Origin: Mytilus californianus
Taxonomy: Eukaryota; Mollusca; Bivalvia; Mytilida; Mytilidae
Reading direction: 5' to 3'
DNA length: 64,000 nucleotides
Assembly: GCF_021869535.1 (NCBI RefSeq)
Contig: NW_026262738.1
Span: 496,001 to 560,000, forward strand
Position numbers and translations under genes: made by a program. Of this stretch, positions 13,043 to 20,608 are shown piece by piece. The first letter of the stretch is position 1, and each line of letters opens with the position of its first letter. The notes beneath the pieces were generated by a model. It searched no databases and was not told the origin of the DNA. It worked only from the letters and a program-made list of their open reading frames with translations.

Positions 13043-13535
13043 CTACGGCGCATGCGCATTAAGGTCCTCACTAAAAGTGGTGGAAGGTTGTCGAAGCTGA
13101 TCTTTCTCATCATAGTAGTACTTGAGGCAGGTGGCGATCTTTCCAAACTCAGCATCATCAATTTGTTCAACATCAGCCAAAGCAGTACTGATACATTGTT
13201 CCACCAAGGATTTTGTGGACTGTGCTAATCGCAAGGTGTCGCGGTGTTTTTTCTTCTTTTTTATGATACGCCTTGAGATCAGTGTGAGTACCATCACGCC
13301 AGTGGCACTCAAGCAAGCAAGGGATCCTAGGGGAAGGGAGGCTATAATACCTATACCGATTAAAGCTGGTCAACATCAAACTGGCTACGGAACACACACC
13401 CTGTGCTACAGATACAACTTTGTCCAGACGTTTATAGGTGTTCAAGGTACGTTGATACCTTCGAATTTCTGCATCGAGTCGATCCTCCATACATTCGACT
13501 CTGGTCTGTCGGTATCCAGAATCTAAATCATCCAT
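13043..13535 (-). pseudogene. Polinton conserved coiled-coil/membrane protein, frameshifted
   Basis: Starts at 13535 in a CTATAAATAAATG context with MDDLDSGYRQTRVECMEDRL, a charged helical N-terminus, followed by a hydrophobic stretch. The frame then shifts between about 13280 and 13380; the downstream frame (13043-13312) carries a second hydrophobic segment (TGVMVLTLI), a basic RRIIKKKKKHR patch and a helical tail ending before 13043. This two-part layout (N-terminal coiled coil, central transmembrane or amphipathic pair, C-terminal EF-like helix pair with ALADVEQIDDAEF) matches a conserved hypothetical protein I have seen with invertebrate Polintons. Function unknown. Not an intact gene as read. 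Confidence 0.6.
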
Positions 13536-13539
13536 TTAT

Positions 13540-14118
13540 TTATAGGAGCATACCGAGAAGGGGAATATTTTTGAAGGGACTGTTAGCACCTAAGATCAGG
13601 CCGGCTCCATCGTGGAATTGCTGACCACGCTTCAAGTAAAGTCCATCACCATAGGTGATCCGGGCGTTTGAGGGTTTGAGGTAGAGACCGTTGCCATTAG
13701 GTTTCACGGTACAAACACACCCACCACGTTTCAGGTACAATTCAGACCCTAAGGCCTTGTTGACGGCTACACCACCCAGACCACTCAAGGCTCCAACACC
13801 CAAGGCGGGTAGAATGGTTTTTGCTAACATGGGAAGTGCCCTCATTGCCATCCCCGCCAACATGGGTAGGAAGCCACCTACCTTCTGCATGTTTTCCTTC
13901 AATTGGGTCGCACTTAACTCTAGGACCATGCCACCAATACCCTTCTGTAGAAGCTTGGCGATCTTTTGAACTTGGTGGGTGGTGAGCCACATCTTGTGTT
14001 CGCCTTGCAGGTTTGCGTGGGACAAACGAATGGAGACCGGACAACCTTTCTTGGCAGCCCGTTGTAGTTTATCAGCTTGACCTTTTGTCAAGTTTAAACC
14101 ATGTTCGTGATAAGTCAT
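13540..14118 (-). CDS. Polinton pX/pVI-like hydrophobic virion protein
   Basis: 192 codons, open from ATG at 14118 (context GGTATAAATAAATG) to the stop just before the next gene. Residues 1-55 are basic and polar (LTKGQADKLQRAAKKG...), residues ~50-75 form an LTTHQVQKIAKLLQKGIGG motif, and residues ~85-120 are a long glycine/alanine/leucine-rich hydrophobic segment. The C-terminal third has three GLYLKxG/GNGLYLK-type repeats. Starrett and colleagues described membrane-active proteins of adintoviruses resembling adenovirus pX/pVI; this ORF fits that description. It lies in the capsid gene cluster with 4 bp between it and the minor capsid gene. It appears intact. Role in membrane disruption is inferred from family knowledge only. 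Confidence 0.62.
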   Translation of the reverse strand: MTYHEHGLNLTKGQADKLQRAAKKGCPVSIRLSHANLQGEHKMWLTTHQVQKIAKLLQKGIGGMVLELSATQLKENMQKVGGFLPMLAGMAMRALPMLAKTILPALGVGALSGLGGVAVNKALGSELYLKRGGCVCTVKPNGNGLYLKPSNARITYGDGLYLKRGQQFHDGAGLILGANSPFKNIPLLGMLL

Positions 14119-14122
14119 TTAT

Positions 14123-14892
14123 TTATACCTCTCGAAGATGAAAGCGGATGGTGAGATGTTCACCCCTGAAATCGATGGGCCTACCGTCTTGATCGGTTAG
14201 ATACGTTTGCATGCGATTGATGTTTCGCAAGGTCACCGGCAAGTATACTAGATTATTGGGGGTTTGAATGATTTTCATACCAGAACCGTCTGCGGGAAAG
14301 AAGCTGTAGATGGTAGACTGCTGTGTACCATTCACATAACTTCCATGGATGATATCACTATTCACCAGAATGCTGTTGATGCTGATGATATTTACAATGT
14401 GTTCCCCTTCTGTATAGCCGTTTGTGGTCATATCGAACGTGTAAATTTGCCGCTCGAATCCCAAGACGGTGCTAATGCTATTGACAACGTTGAAGTCTAC
14501 TTGATAGTGTCTGGCGAGGGTCAGCGTTGCTCTTAGGGTCGCCCGGTTGGCATCGATGATGATCTTCGTTTTATGTTTGTTGAGCCGTAGCCGCCGCTGG
14601 ATCTCATCGTTGATGTCTTCGATGTCATAGGAACCTGTGCTCAGTGCGATGGGAAACCAGTTGGCACCATCGTCGGGGGAGTAGCGGAAGGAATTGTTAC
14701 CTGTATGAATGTTGGGGATGGAGTTATAGGTTTCCACGTTCACCAATGCCATCTCGTAGGTCTTAGATTCCTTGAGATGCAGTGGGGGTTGAACCGGGTA
14801 AGGATTTGGCTATCGTTTCCAGAGACGATGAAGGAAAACCCATGCTTGGGGTCGGTGTTGTTAGCAATTTGCTGCAACAATGTGTTGTCCAT
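14123..14892 (-). pseudogene. Polinton minor capsid (penton-like) protein, one frameshift
   Basis: The start is taken at 14892 (CATAAATAAATG context): MDNTLLQQIAN..., continuing to SGNDSQILTRF. A one-base shift at the C-run near 14788-14792 moves the frame into the 209-codon segment 14123-14752 (MALVNVETYNSIPNI...). That segment shows the features I know from Polinton single jelly-roll minor capsids: a YNSIPNI stretch, FRYSPDDGANW, SYDIEDINDEIQRRL and a VLGFERQIY motif, ending in an RFHLREV tail. It would form virion vertices. It lies between the pX-like gene and a 49-codon gene with no spacer. The single indel in a homopolymer could be mutational or an assembly error. Confidence 0.8.
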
Positions 14893-15042
14893 TTATTTAT
14901 GGTAGACCATTGTCACATATTTTTGCTTCCACTCTTCGATACCGTCATACTGCTCCTTGAGTTGTTTACTAGCCTTCACTACGATCGCATAGACTTCGGC
15001 GGGGCGACTGGCAAAGAGGAGTTGTAGGTGAATTTTATCCAT
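14893..15042 (-). CDS. 49-residue conserved Polinton protein
   Basis: A complete 49-codon frame from ATG at 15042 (AGTAAATG context) to TAA at 14893, whose stop directly abuts the ATG of the minor capsid gene. The protein is amphipathic and charged, with LLFASRPAEVYAIVVKA followed by KEQYDGIEEWKQKYV, probably two helices. I believe similar small ORFs lie between the major and minor capsid genes in other invertebrate Polintons, but this was not checked. Function unknown. It is one of the few uninterrupted genes of the element. Confidence 0.6.
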   Translation of the reverse strand: MDKIHLQLLFASRPAEVYAIVVKASKQLKEQYDGIEEWKQKYVTMVYHK

Positions 15043-15048
15043 TTACTT

Positions 15049-16334
15049 TTAGTACACAACGTTCATCTTTTGACCATCGGATTCAAACTGTAGGATTCTG
15101 TCGGAAATGACAAGTGCAAACGCCTCGGTGTTGGCTGGAACATTGCGGGCGAATTCGGCCCGGATCTGAATGTCTACCGTAGATTCTTTGAGACGCTCAG
15201 ACTGATGACTCACATCGATTACAAACAAGGGGTACAAGTCGATGAAATCGGAGGGATTGATACCACCATTACTGAGGAGACTGTCCATGTTGTGGAATTT
15301 CTTTCTGAAGTCAAAAGCCTCTTTGAACACTCTGGCGATCCTATTTTCGTTGAAAACTGCATTATAGTCGACTGCCGGATAACGTTCAGCGTTGAGGGTG
15401 ACATGGATATTTCGCAATCGACAGTGATCGAACACGGAAGCATTATGGGTTTGGTCACCACTTTTGTCGGTTTGGAAGGCAACAATGATATATCTAGGCT
15501 TTTCGCGACCACTCTTGGCAGCTAGGCGTCAGTTAAACTGCGAGGCTTGGGGAACGGCTAGGGAATCACACTGTCTCATGCGAAATCCACAGTGGATCTT
15601 GGATTTACTTTGGATGGTTTTGTACAGTTGCATCTTATTTTCGTCTGAGGGGGTGACGTGAGGGACGAACCACGATAGTTTACTCAGGACAATTTTTGCC
15701 TGATCGTTGACGGCAGCTGCTCTCAGAATGGCATTAGCATTTGAATCGCGAACGAGTGAGAGTTCGTGCCTGAACCCGTACACTATTTTGTTGTAATCAT
15801 CTGCGATTCCAAAAATATGTTTTAGTGGGATGGCAAACGAAAACGATCCTTTGTTGGTGGGTTTGGTGATAATGTATCCATGGCGGGCTGCAAATCCAGT
15901 GTTCTCAGCCTCAGCATCGGTGGAAGAATCCTTATACCACAGTTGGTTGAGACCCTGTGATTTGGAGAAGTCGTCGGGGTAGGTTAACATTCCCAGCATA
16001 GTGGTGGCGATGCCGGGGTCGTTAATATGTTCGATCTGCTGACCGGAAAGCCTGTAACTGATGCTCTTGAAGAGATACATGATACCATTATGGGTGAGCG
16101 ACACAAGATCGCCATCGGCATATGCTGTGTCATTATTCTTGAGAAGTCGACCTTCCACCACGAGATAACTCTCGGCGGGGTGTAGGAACAAATGCTGGGT
16201 TTCGATGTTGATTCGGATTTCAGCACCGGCATTGTTTAGCTGGGCAGCGGCTTGTGGTTCGTATTCTCGAACCTGATATTCCTGGAGACTTTCGTCGAAG
16301 GTCAATCCTTCGGTGAATGAAGAATGTTAGACAT
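15049..16334 (-). pseudogene. Polinton major capsid protein (double jelly-roll), disrupted
   Basis: About 420 codons. The first ATG (16334) lies 4 bases after a TATAAATAAATAC motif; its frame breaks within about 10 codons and the main frame runs from about 16305. Recognisable parts are the EYQVREYEPQ N-terminal segment, INIETQHLFLHPAESYLVVEG and a C-terminal half with KPRYIIVAFQTDKSGDQ, AERYPAVDYN and DLYPLFVIDVSHQ, which is the hexon-like second jelly roll of Polinton capsids (Krupovic and Koonin). An in-frame TGA at 15529-15531 separates the two halves. Length is on the short side for the family. Not translatable as read. Neighbours are the 49-residue gene downstream and a small basic protein gene upstream. 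Confidence 0.82.
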
Positions 16335-16341
16335 AATGTAT

Positions 16342-16690
16342 TTATTTATAGCGTTGGACGAAGTCGTGAATGGTTTTGATACCAGAGTCGGAGATGAGAT
16401 TGTTTAACCGAACTTGCTCTGGCTTCTTGCGTTGAACACTAGGCTGTTGAGGTGTTTTACTGCGTTCTCTTGGGCGGGTCACTTTATTAACCACATGGTC
16501 GACGGCTTTGGAGGCTCCTTTTTCAACACCTTTAAAGGCCGCATTGGTGACAGCACTCACGGCCTTATTTCCTAGGGTTTTGGTGGTAGAGGAAGTAAAC
16601 ATGCGTCCAGCCAAACTGGCGATTGTGTCAAACAGTCCTTTACCACCGTAGGCGTACTTTCAAGCGTAACCTTTCTTGATTTGCAACATT
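16342..16690 (-). pseudogene. small basic Polinton protein with one internal stop
   Basis: Starts at 16690 in an ATATAAATAAATG context (MLQIKKGYA), then an in-frame TGA at 16660-16662, then an uninterrupted frame to the TAA within the motif before the capsid gene. After the stop it has GGKGLFDTIASLAGR, an alanine/lysine-rich helical region (KAVSAVTNAAFKGVEKGAS) and a basic, proline- and glutamine-rich tail. About 115 codons in all. The pattern suggests a DNA- or capsid-associated late protein. I recognise it as a recurrent Polinton small ORF but cannot name a function. Confidence 0.5.
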
Positions 16691-16693
16691 TAT

Positions 16694-17535
16694 TTATATG
16701 ATGCTACGATGCAGTGCCTTATATTCCTCGATGCTAATATGTCTACCCTTCTTCATAGCATCGATAATCGACACAATTTCGTTGCGCACACCAATATTTC
16801 CTGCTCGGTATGCTGCGGCACACAGTTCCAAGCGATCAAGAAGCTGCTTGAAGTTGGAAGGAAGAAATATGGTTTTCAGCCCACTACCAAACTTATCCTT
16901 CTTGTAGATGTGGGATACGATTTCCTTCCACTTGTAACTCGTATTCGCCTTCGGGGTTCTCGAGAGGGTGGAATTGCCTTGATACATGGCACCGGAACTT
17001 TTCAGGATCTGTGCATAGTCCTCTAGGTCTTCGGGGCTCGAACGATTCTGGATTCTTTTTCACCATGAGTTCCCAGAGGCCAAGGGTTCCTTCGTACCTC
17101 ACACCATCCACGAAAATAGCATCGCCGTCAAACGTAACTGGTGAGCTTCCGATGAAGATACCATCGTTTTCAGATCGCAATCGAAAGGTGTGGTCGGCGG
17201 AAGGAGTCATACTGAGCTGCAAATACTGCTGTGCTCTAGGTTTGAGGACGGTGTCTGCAGGTGGTGCGATGGGTAGTGGATCGGCCAACTCGGGCGGTGG
17301 AGGAGGGAGGGCTGGCACTGCTGCAGGAAGGTCTGCGATCGTTTTGGTGATTTTTGAAGCTGCTTCCCGCTGAGCCTCAACCACAGGCTTAAACACCTTG
17401 GAAAGGTCTCGGCTGAGTCCAATCTTGTCGAGACGATGCTGCATATTACTGGCTTGAATCTTCCGCTAGGCGTCTTGCAACTCCCTGGCAAGTGCCTCAC
17501 GCTGCTTAGGGTCGGTAATCTTGATAAACGTCATT
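16694..17535 (-). pseudogene. Polinton conserved protein (DUF8207-like), disrupted
   Basis: Starts at 17535 (CTATAAATAAATG context) with MTFIKITDPKQREALAREL, a helical N-terminus. It has an in-frame TAG at 17466-17468, a coiled region, a proline-rich linker (ALPPPPPELADP) and then a globular part with IFIGSSPVTFDGDAIFVDG and YEGTLGLWELMVKKNP. A frameshift near 16980 leads to the C-terminus with SYKWKEIVSHIY and AAYRAGNIGVRNEIVSIID. The GLWEL plus AGN-G-NEI combination is one I associate with a domain found in many invertebrate Polinton-derived predicted proteins (I think Pfam DUF8207; not checked). Function unknown. It lies between the 22-bp hairpin array and the small basic protein gene. Confidence 0.62.
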
Positions 17536-17558
17536 TATTTATAGGATCGAAAGCTGTT

Positions 17559-17712
17559 GAACGCCCCTAAGCGTTGGATTGAACGCCCCTAAGCTTTGGT
17601 GTGAACGCCCCTTAGCGTTGGTGTGAACGTCCCATAGCGTTGGTTCGATCGCCCCTAAGCGTTGGGTCGATCGCCCTTAAGCGTTAGGAGAAACGCTCCC
17701 AAGCGCCTTGGG
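17559..17712. repeat. 22-bp hairpin minisatellite inside the Polinton
   Basis: Seven head-to-tail 22-bp units of the form GAACGCCCCTAAGCGTTGGTGT. Each unit contains a short inverted repeat, AACGC...GCGTT, around a CCCTAA loop; the last units drift (TCGC..., AAACGCTCCCAAGCGCC). It lies in the only real gap of the capsid-side gene cluster, between the start of the gene at 17535 and the end of the gene at 17810. Possible roles are a transcription boundary, protein-binding array or replication element; all are inference. Confidence 0.9.
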
Positions 17713-17809
17713 GAAGGTTCAGACGCCTTTCCCAATCGCTAGTTGTATCGACCGTATCCACTACGGCTTCTTTTTCTTTGCAAGATTAAAGTGTCTACCG
17801 CATAGGTCT

Positions 17810-18142
17810 TTACCAGGGCGGCATGGGTATGTGCACTGATGGCCTCGAATCGTCTTGGTAGGGCATTGGGGGTTGAGGAAAGCGCTCCACCTTACCATAC
17901 AGTTGGCCAGAGTTCCATGCTTCGAAATCACCTCCACTGCTATCGATCGGGCGGATGATCGTGCGACCGCATTTCCAACACATACTTGTCATATCGGCTG
18001 AGTCCCACTCGTGCTTGCATTCAGGGGGTGGTCGTGAGGGCTTGGGAGCATTCTCAAACTCCCGATCCAAGTCCCGTTGATTCTCCAGGAAAAATTCCTG
18101 CAAGTGATCCATTTTTTTTATTTTATACCTCATAGAACTCAT
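17810..18142 (-). CDS. small Polinton protein with zinc-ribbon-like motif
   Basis: Most likely begins at 18112 (MDHLQEFFLENQRDL), about 100 residues, because an A/T-rich TATAAAATAAAAAAAATG start context precedes it; an upstream in-frame ATG at 18142 is also possible. After a charged helical start it has a proline-rich linker and C-K-H ... C-W-K-C-G (CKHEWDSADMTSMCWKCG), which could bind a metal. The C-terminus is proline-rich. Uninterrupted as read. The MDxLxxFFLxNxxDL start resembles the MALGKNIMDQYADFFLKNEKDL start upstream of the polymerase gene, suggesting a shared N-terminal module. Function unknown. Confidence 0.5.
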   Translation of the reverse strand: MSSMRYKIKKMDHLQEFFLENQRDLDREFENAPKPSRPPPECKHEWDSADMTSMCWKCGRTIIRPIDSSGGDFEAWNSGQLYGKVERFPQPPMPYQDDSRPSVHIPMPPW

Positions 18143-18147
18143 CTTAT

Positions 18148-18320
18148 TTGCATCGGTATTTCCCTGCTGACTTGGGGCTTGTGAGATCGATGGTTACAAA
18201 TCCATAGGGTTGGGACCAGCAATGCTTACACAGAGCGTCAAATTGTTCCTTGGTAAGCTCCTTGCAGTGATCGCGCCGAATATGGTCGAGATTCTTTGCG
18301 TCCTGCTGGAAGAGGGACTA
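18148..18320 (-). pseudogene. C-terminal remnant of FtsK/A32-type packaging ATPase
   Basis: An open stretch of about 55 codons on the minus strand with no start codon, ending TAA at 18148. It contains DHCKELTKEQFDALCKHC followed by WSQPYGFVTIDL. The final helix plus W-x-x-P-Y-G-F-V-x-I-D strand is what I expect at the C-terminus of poxvirus A32-like/Polinton genome-packaging ATPases. No Walker A or B motif is present anywhere else in the element. The frame is cut off at about 18318, next to the truncated start of the plus-strand PLA2 segment, pointing to an internal deletion. Assignment rests on this short tail only. Confidence 0.45.
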
Positions 18321-19506
18321 AACTTAGCAAGCGACTACTCCCCGATGGCACCCCGAAGGCTTGGTCCAAACCCATTAATCGAGTGGACCAGGCTGCATAT
18401 CACCACGATCTTCGTTATGCCCAGCACAAGGATACAACCGCACGCAACTCCATCTGTGACAAAGCTATGCTAGCCTCGCTTAACACCATTCCCAACCCTA
18501 CCACACGCGAATGCATGGACCGCAGCATCGTCGGACCCATCATCGGCACCAAAGCTCGATTTGGTCGAGGTGTTAAAAAAAAAAAAAAGTTCGCTGGACC
18601 GATGATTTAGCTGAGGAGTTGCACAAACCAGTTCGACGCAAGTTTCAAAAACGCCGTGTGGTAGTGGGCGGTGTGGTTGAGACCTGGGCGGCCGACCATG
18701 TTGATATGTGTGCCTTTTCTAGGGATAACAAGGGAAATAAGTTCATCCTGAGCATCATCGATGTCTTCTCCAAATATGGCTGGTTGAAACCGCCCCCAAA
18801 AAAAGAAGGGGGTGACGGTGCAGGATGCCTTTCAAGCGGTGTTCAAGGAGCGTGTGCCCAAGAAGCTTTGGACAGACAAAGGCACTGAGTTTTACAACAA
18901 GGATGTAAAGCAGCTGCTTCAAAAGCATGATATTGAGCTCTACTCCACCGAGAATGAGGAGAAGTCGAGTGTGGTTGAGCGCTGGAATCGCACCATGAAA
19001 GAGAAGATGTTCAAATATTTCTCGGCCAACTCCACGCGCACCTATATCGATGTCCTGGACGGTCTTGTTCGCCAGGACAATACCACCAAGCACCACTCCA
19101 TCAAAATGACCCCTGTCGCCGCAAGTTACAAGGAGCATGAAAACAAGGTGTATTGGAACCTTTACGGCAGCATACCTCTCATGAGACCACCGCGATTTCA
19201 TGCTGGCGACAAAGTCCGAATCACCAAGAAGAAAGGTACATTCGAGAAGGGATACACACCCCGCTTGACCGAGGAAGTATTCACCATTTCCCTAGTGTTG
19301 AACACTCAGCCGCCCACTTATCGCCTCAAGGATTTCAGCGGCGAGGAAATTCAGGGATCTTTCTATGAGCCCAAACTTCAAAAGACTGATCAAAACCGGG
19401 AAGGTCTTGCACCGGAGAACCCGTGGAGGGGTGAAAGAGCTTTACGTTAAGTGGAAGGGGTATCCCACAGAATTCAACTCTTGGGTCAAAGCCACAGATG
19501 TGCAAT
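18290..19506 (+). pseudogene. PLA2-integrase-chromodomain fusion protein of Polinton, disrupted
   Basis: Three parts read in order on the plus strand. Part 1 (18296-18574) has a parvovirus-VP1-like phospholipase A2 signature: GTKLSKRL, then NRVDQAAYHHDLRYA with the catalytic H-D pair at about 18404-18409 and C-D-K-A-M-L after it. The glycine-rich calcium loop upstream is degraded at a junction near 18310. Part 2, after a run of 14 A (18575-18588) that shifts frame, is an RVE integrase: ELHKPVRRKF, WAADHVDM (first D), FILSIIDVFSKYGW, a second frameshift near 18790-18812, LWTDKGTEFYN (second D) and SSVVERWNRTMKEKM (E, 33 residues later). Part 3, after a shift near 19390, is a chromodomain end, ELYVKWKGYPTEFNSW, with stop at 19504-19506. 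Integrase would insert element ends with 6-bp duplications. Three frame breaks make it non-functional as read. Confidence 0.8.
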
Positions 19507-19516
19507 AAACTAGTCA

Positions 19517-19551
19517 AGTTTTCTTGTCCTAATTCATAGGACAGGAAAACT
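19517..19551. terminator. 15-bp-stem hairpin between convergent genes
   Basis: AGTTTTCTTGTCCTA pairs with TAGGACAGGAAAACT (one G-T position) around the 5-base loop ATTCA. It lies in the 58-bp gap between the integrase stop (19506, plus) and the stop of the coiled-coil gene (19565, minus), the position expected for a shared 3'-end signal. An AATAAA overlaps the integrase stop codon. Confidence 0.55.
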
Positions 19552-19564
19552 ATGCTGTGTAACC

Positions 19565-20089
19565 TTATAATTTCATGAGTTCCGCCTTGATTCTGTCGAT
19601 GCGCCGGTCCTCCTCAGATATGGAATCCAATTCGCGCCGGCTCCTGTCCGTCGTGTGATAAGACTTCACCTTCTGTTCGATGGTGTTTATTTTCTCTGGA
19701 ACCGCCATGCTTAGATCCACACAGTTCTTTGCATACCATCCTTTGGTCACCGGTTCATGTGCCGCCACCCCCTCTAGAAGATTGACGATCGAGTGTCCCT
19801 GCATATCCAGGGCACCACTCATCATACCGCCGGCCATAGGCAAACACTTCGCCACATCTTTCTCGAGACCGTTCAGGTGTTTTTTCATCGCCTCGAGCTC
19901 TTTCGAGATTGCTTCAAGCGCAGCCTCTATGTCATTGATGTCTTTTATACTGTCTTTCATTTGTTGGGTTACCCACCGTTTTGTCACAGAATCAGAGCTG
20001 TCCTTGGGATGTCCTAGGCTAGAAATGCGATTGTCGTTCATTCGCCGAAGGGATGCACGCTTTCTTGCATGGGATCCAAACTTATCCAT
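19565..20089 (-). CDS. Polinton coiled-coil, fibre-like protein
   Basis: 174 codons from ATG at 20089 (CTATAAATAAATG), immediately after the TAA of the protease gene, to a stop at 19565. Residues ~35-80 are a strong coiled coil (MKDSIKDINDIEAALEAISKEL...). Residues ~85-120 read MAGGMMSGALDMQGHSIVNL, then VTKGWY, which resembles the 'MSGxLDMxGxxIxNL ... VTKxY' trimerisation motif of phage tail-fibre and other viral fibre proteins. The C-terminus is another charged helix. It appears intact. A trimeric virion spike or receptor-binding role is plausible by analogy, but this is inference. Confidence 0.6.
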   Translation of the reverse strand: MDKFGSHARKRASLRRMNDNRISSLGHPKDSSDSVTKRWVTQQMKDSIKDINDIEAALEAISKELEAMKKHLNGLEKDVAKCLPMAGGMMSGALDMQGHSIVNLLEGVAAHEPVTKGWYAKNCVDLSMAVPEKINTIEQKVKSYHTTDRSRRELDSISEEDRRIDRIKAELMKL

Positions 20090-20503
20090 TTATTTATAGA
20101 GTGAGAAGACTGCGTCCTCCAGTGACTTTCCGGCCGCCAGCATCTTCAACACGTACAGGCAAAAATGACCACACACCACATCCCCTCGCTTCTGCAGTTC
20201 ATCGGTGTTGTATCGGATCTCAGGCAGTAAATAGTCTACCATTTCGTCAGGCGGTGGCAATCCATAAGAGTCAAAGTAATACTTTGTCGGTCCGCGCTTG
20301 TACCAGCAAGTCCAATGCGTTCCAGGACCTTCCCAGCTATCGTGATTCAAGATTCCACATTCGATGCGGCGCGGGCTGGGTGGTAGGGTATCTCGCATGA
20401 ACACCCCTCTGAAACTTCCTAGGGCTGTGACGGCTCTCTCCAATTCCTTATTTGACAGGGGCTTGTGGTGGAGGCGGATGCCGTGCATGCGTATGCTGCT
20501 CAT
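20090..20503 (-). CDS. PRO: adenain-like cysteine protease (PRO)
   Basis: 137 codons, uninterrupted, from ATG at 20503 (CTAAATAAATG) to a TAA that abuts the next ATG. It has the layout of adenovirus-type maturation proteases (peptidase family C5), which Polintons share: GTHWTCWYKRG with the catalytic His, YYFDSYG with the acidic residue, and VVCGHFCLYVLK with the nucleophile Cys in CGHFC. Length is normal for Polinton proteases. It would cleave capsid and core precursors during virion maturation. It is followed directly by the fibre-like gene and preceded by the polymerase gene with a ~105-bp gap containing a short direct repeat. Confidence 0.85.
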   Translation of the reverse strand: MSSIRMHGIRLHHKPLSNKELERAVTALGSFRGVFMRDTLPPSPRRIECGILNHDSWEGPGTHWTCWYKRGPTKYYFDSYGLPPPDEMVDYLLPEIRYNTDELQKRGDVVCGHFCLYVLKMLAAGKSLEDAVFSLYK

Positions 20504-20515
20504 TTATTTAGGTAT

Positions 20516-20606
20516 GGGCATTCACACCCGTCAAAGACTGCCAAGTGCAGAAGAGGAGAGATGGGCATCCGCACCCGTCAGAGCATGCTAATTGCAAAGG
20601 GTCTCA
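20516..20606. repeat. short imperfect direct repeat in gap upstream of PRO
   Basis: Two ~45-bp units beginning ATGGGCAT(T/C)C(A/G)CACCCGTC lie between the end of the polymerase gene and the PRO start. Possible promoter-proximal repeat. Confidence 0.5.
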
Positions 20607-20608
20607 CC

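Noticed and set aside
17559..17712. CRISPR array
   Set aside because: Units are contiguous 22-bp repeats without unique spacers, in a eukaryotic Polinton.
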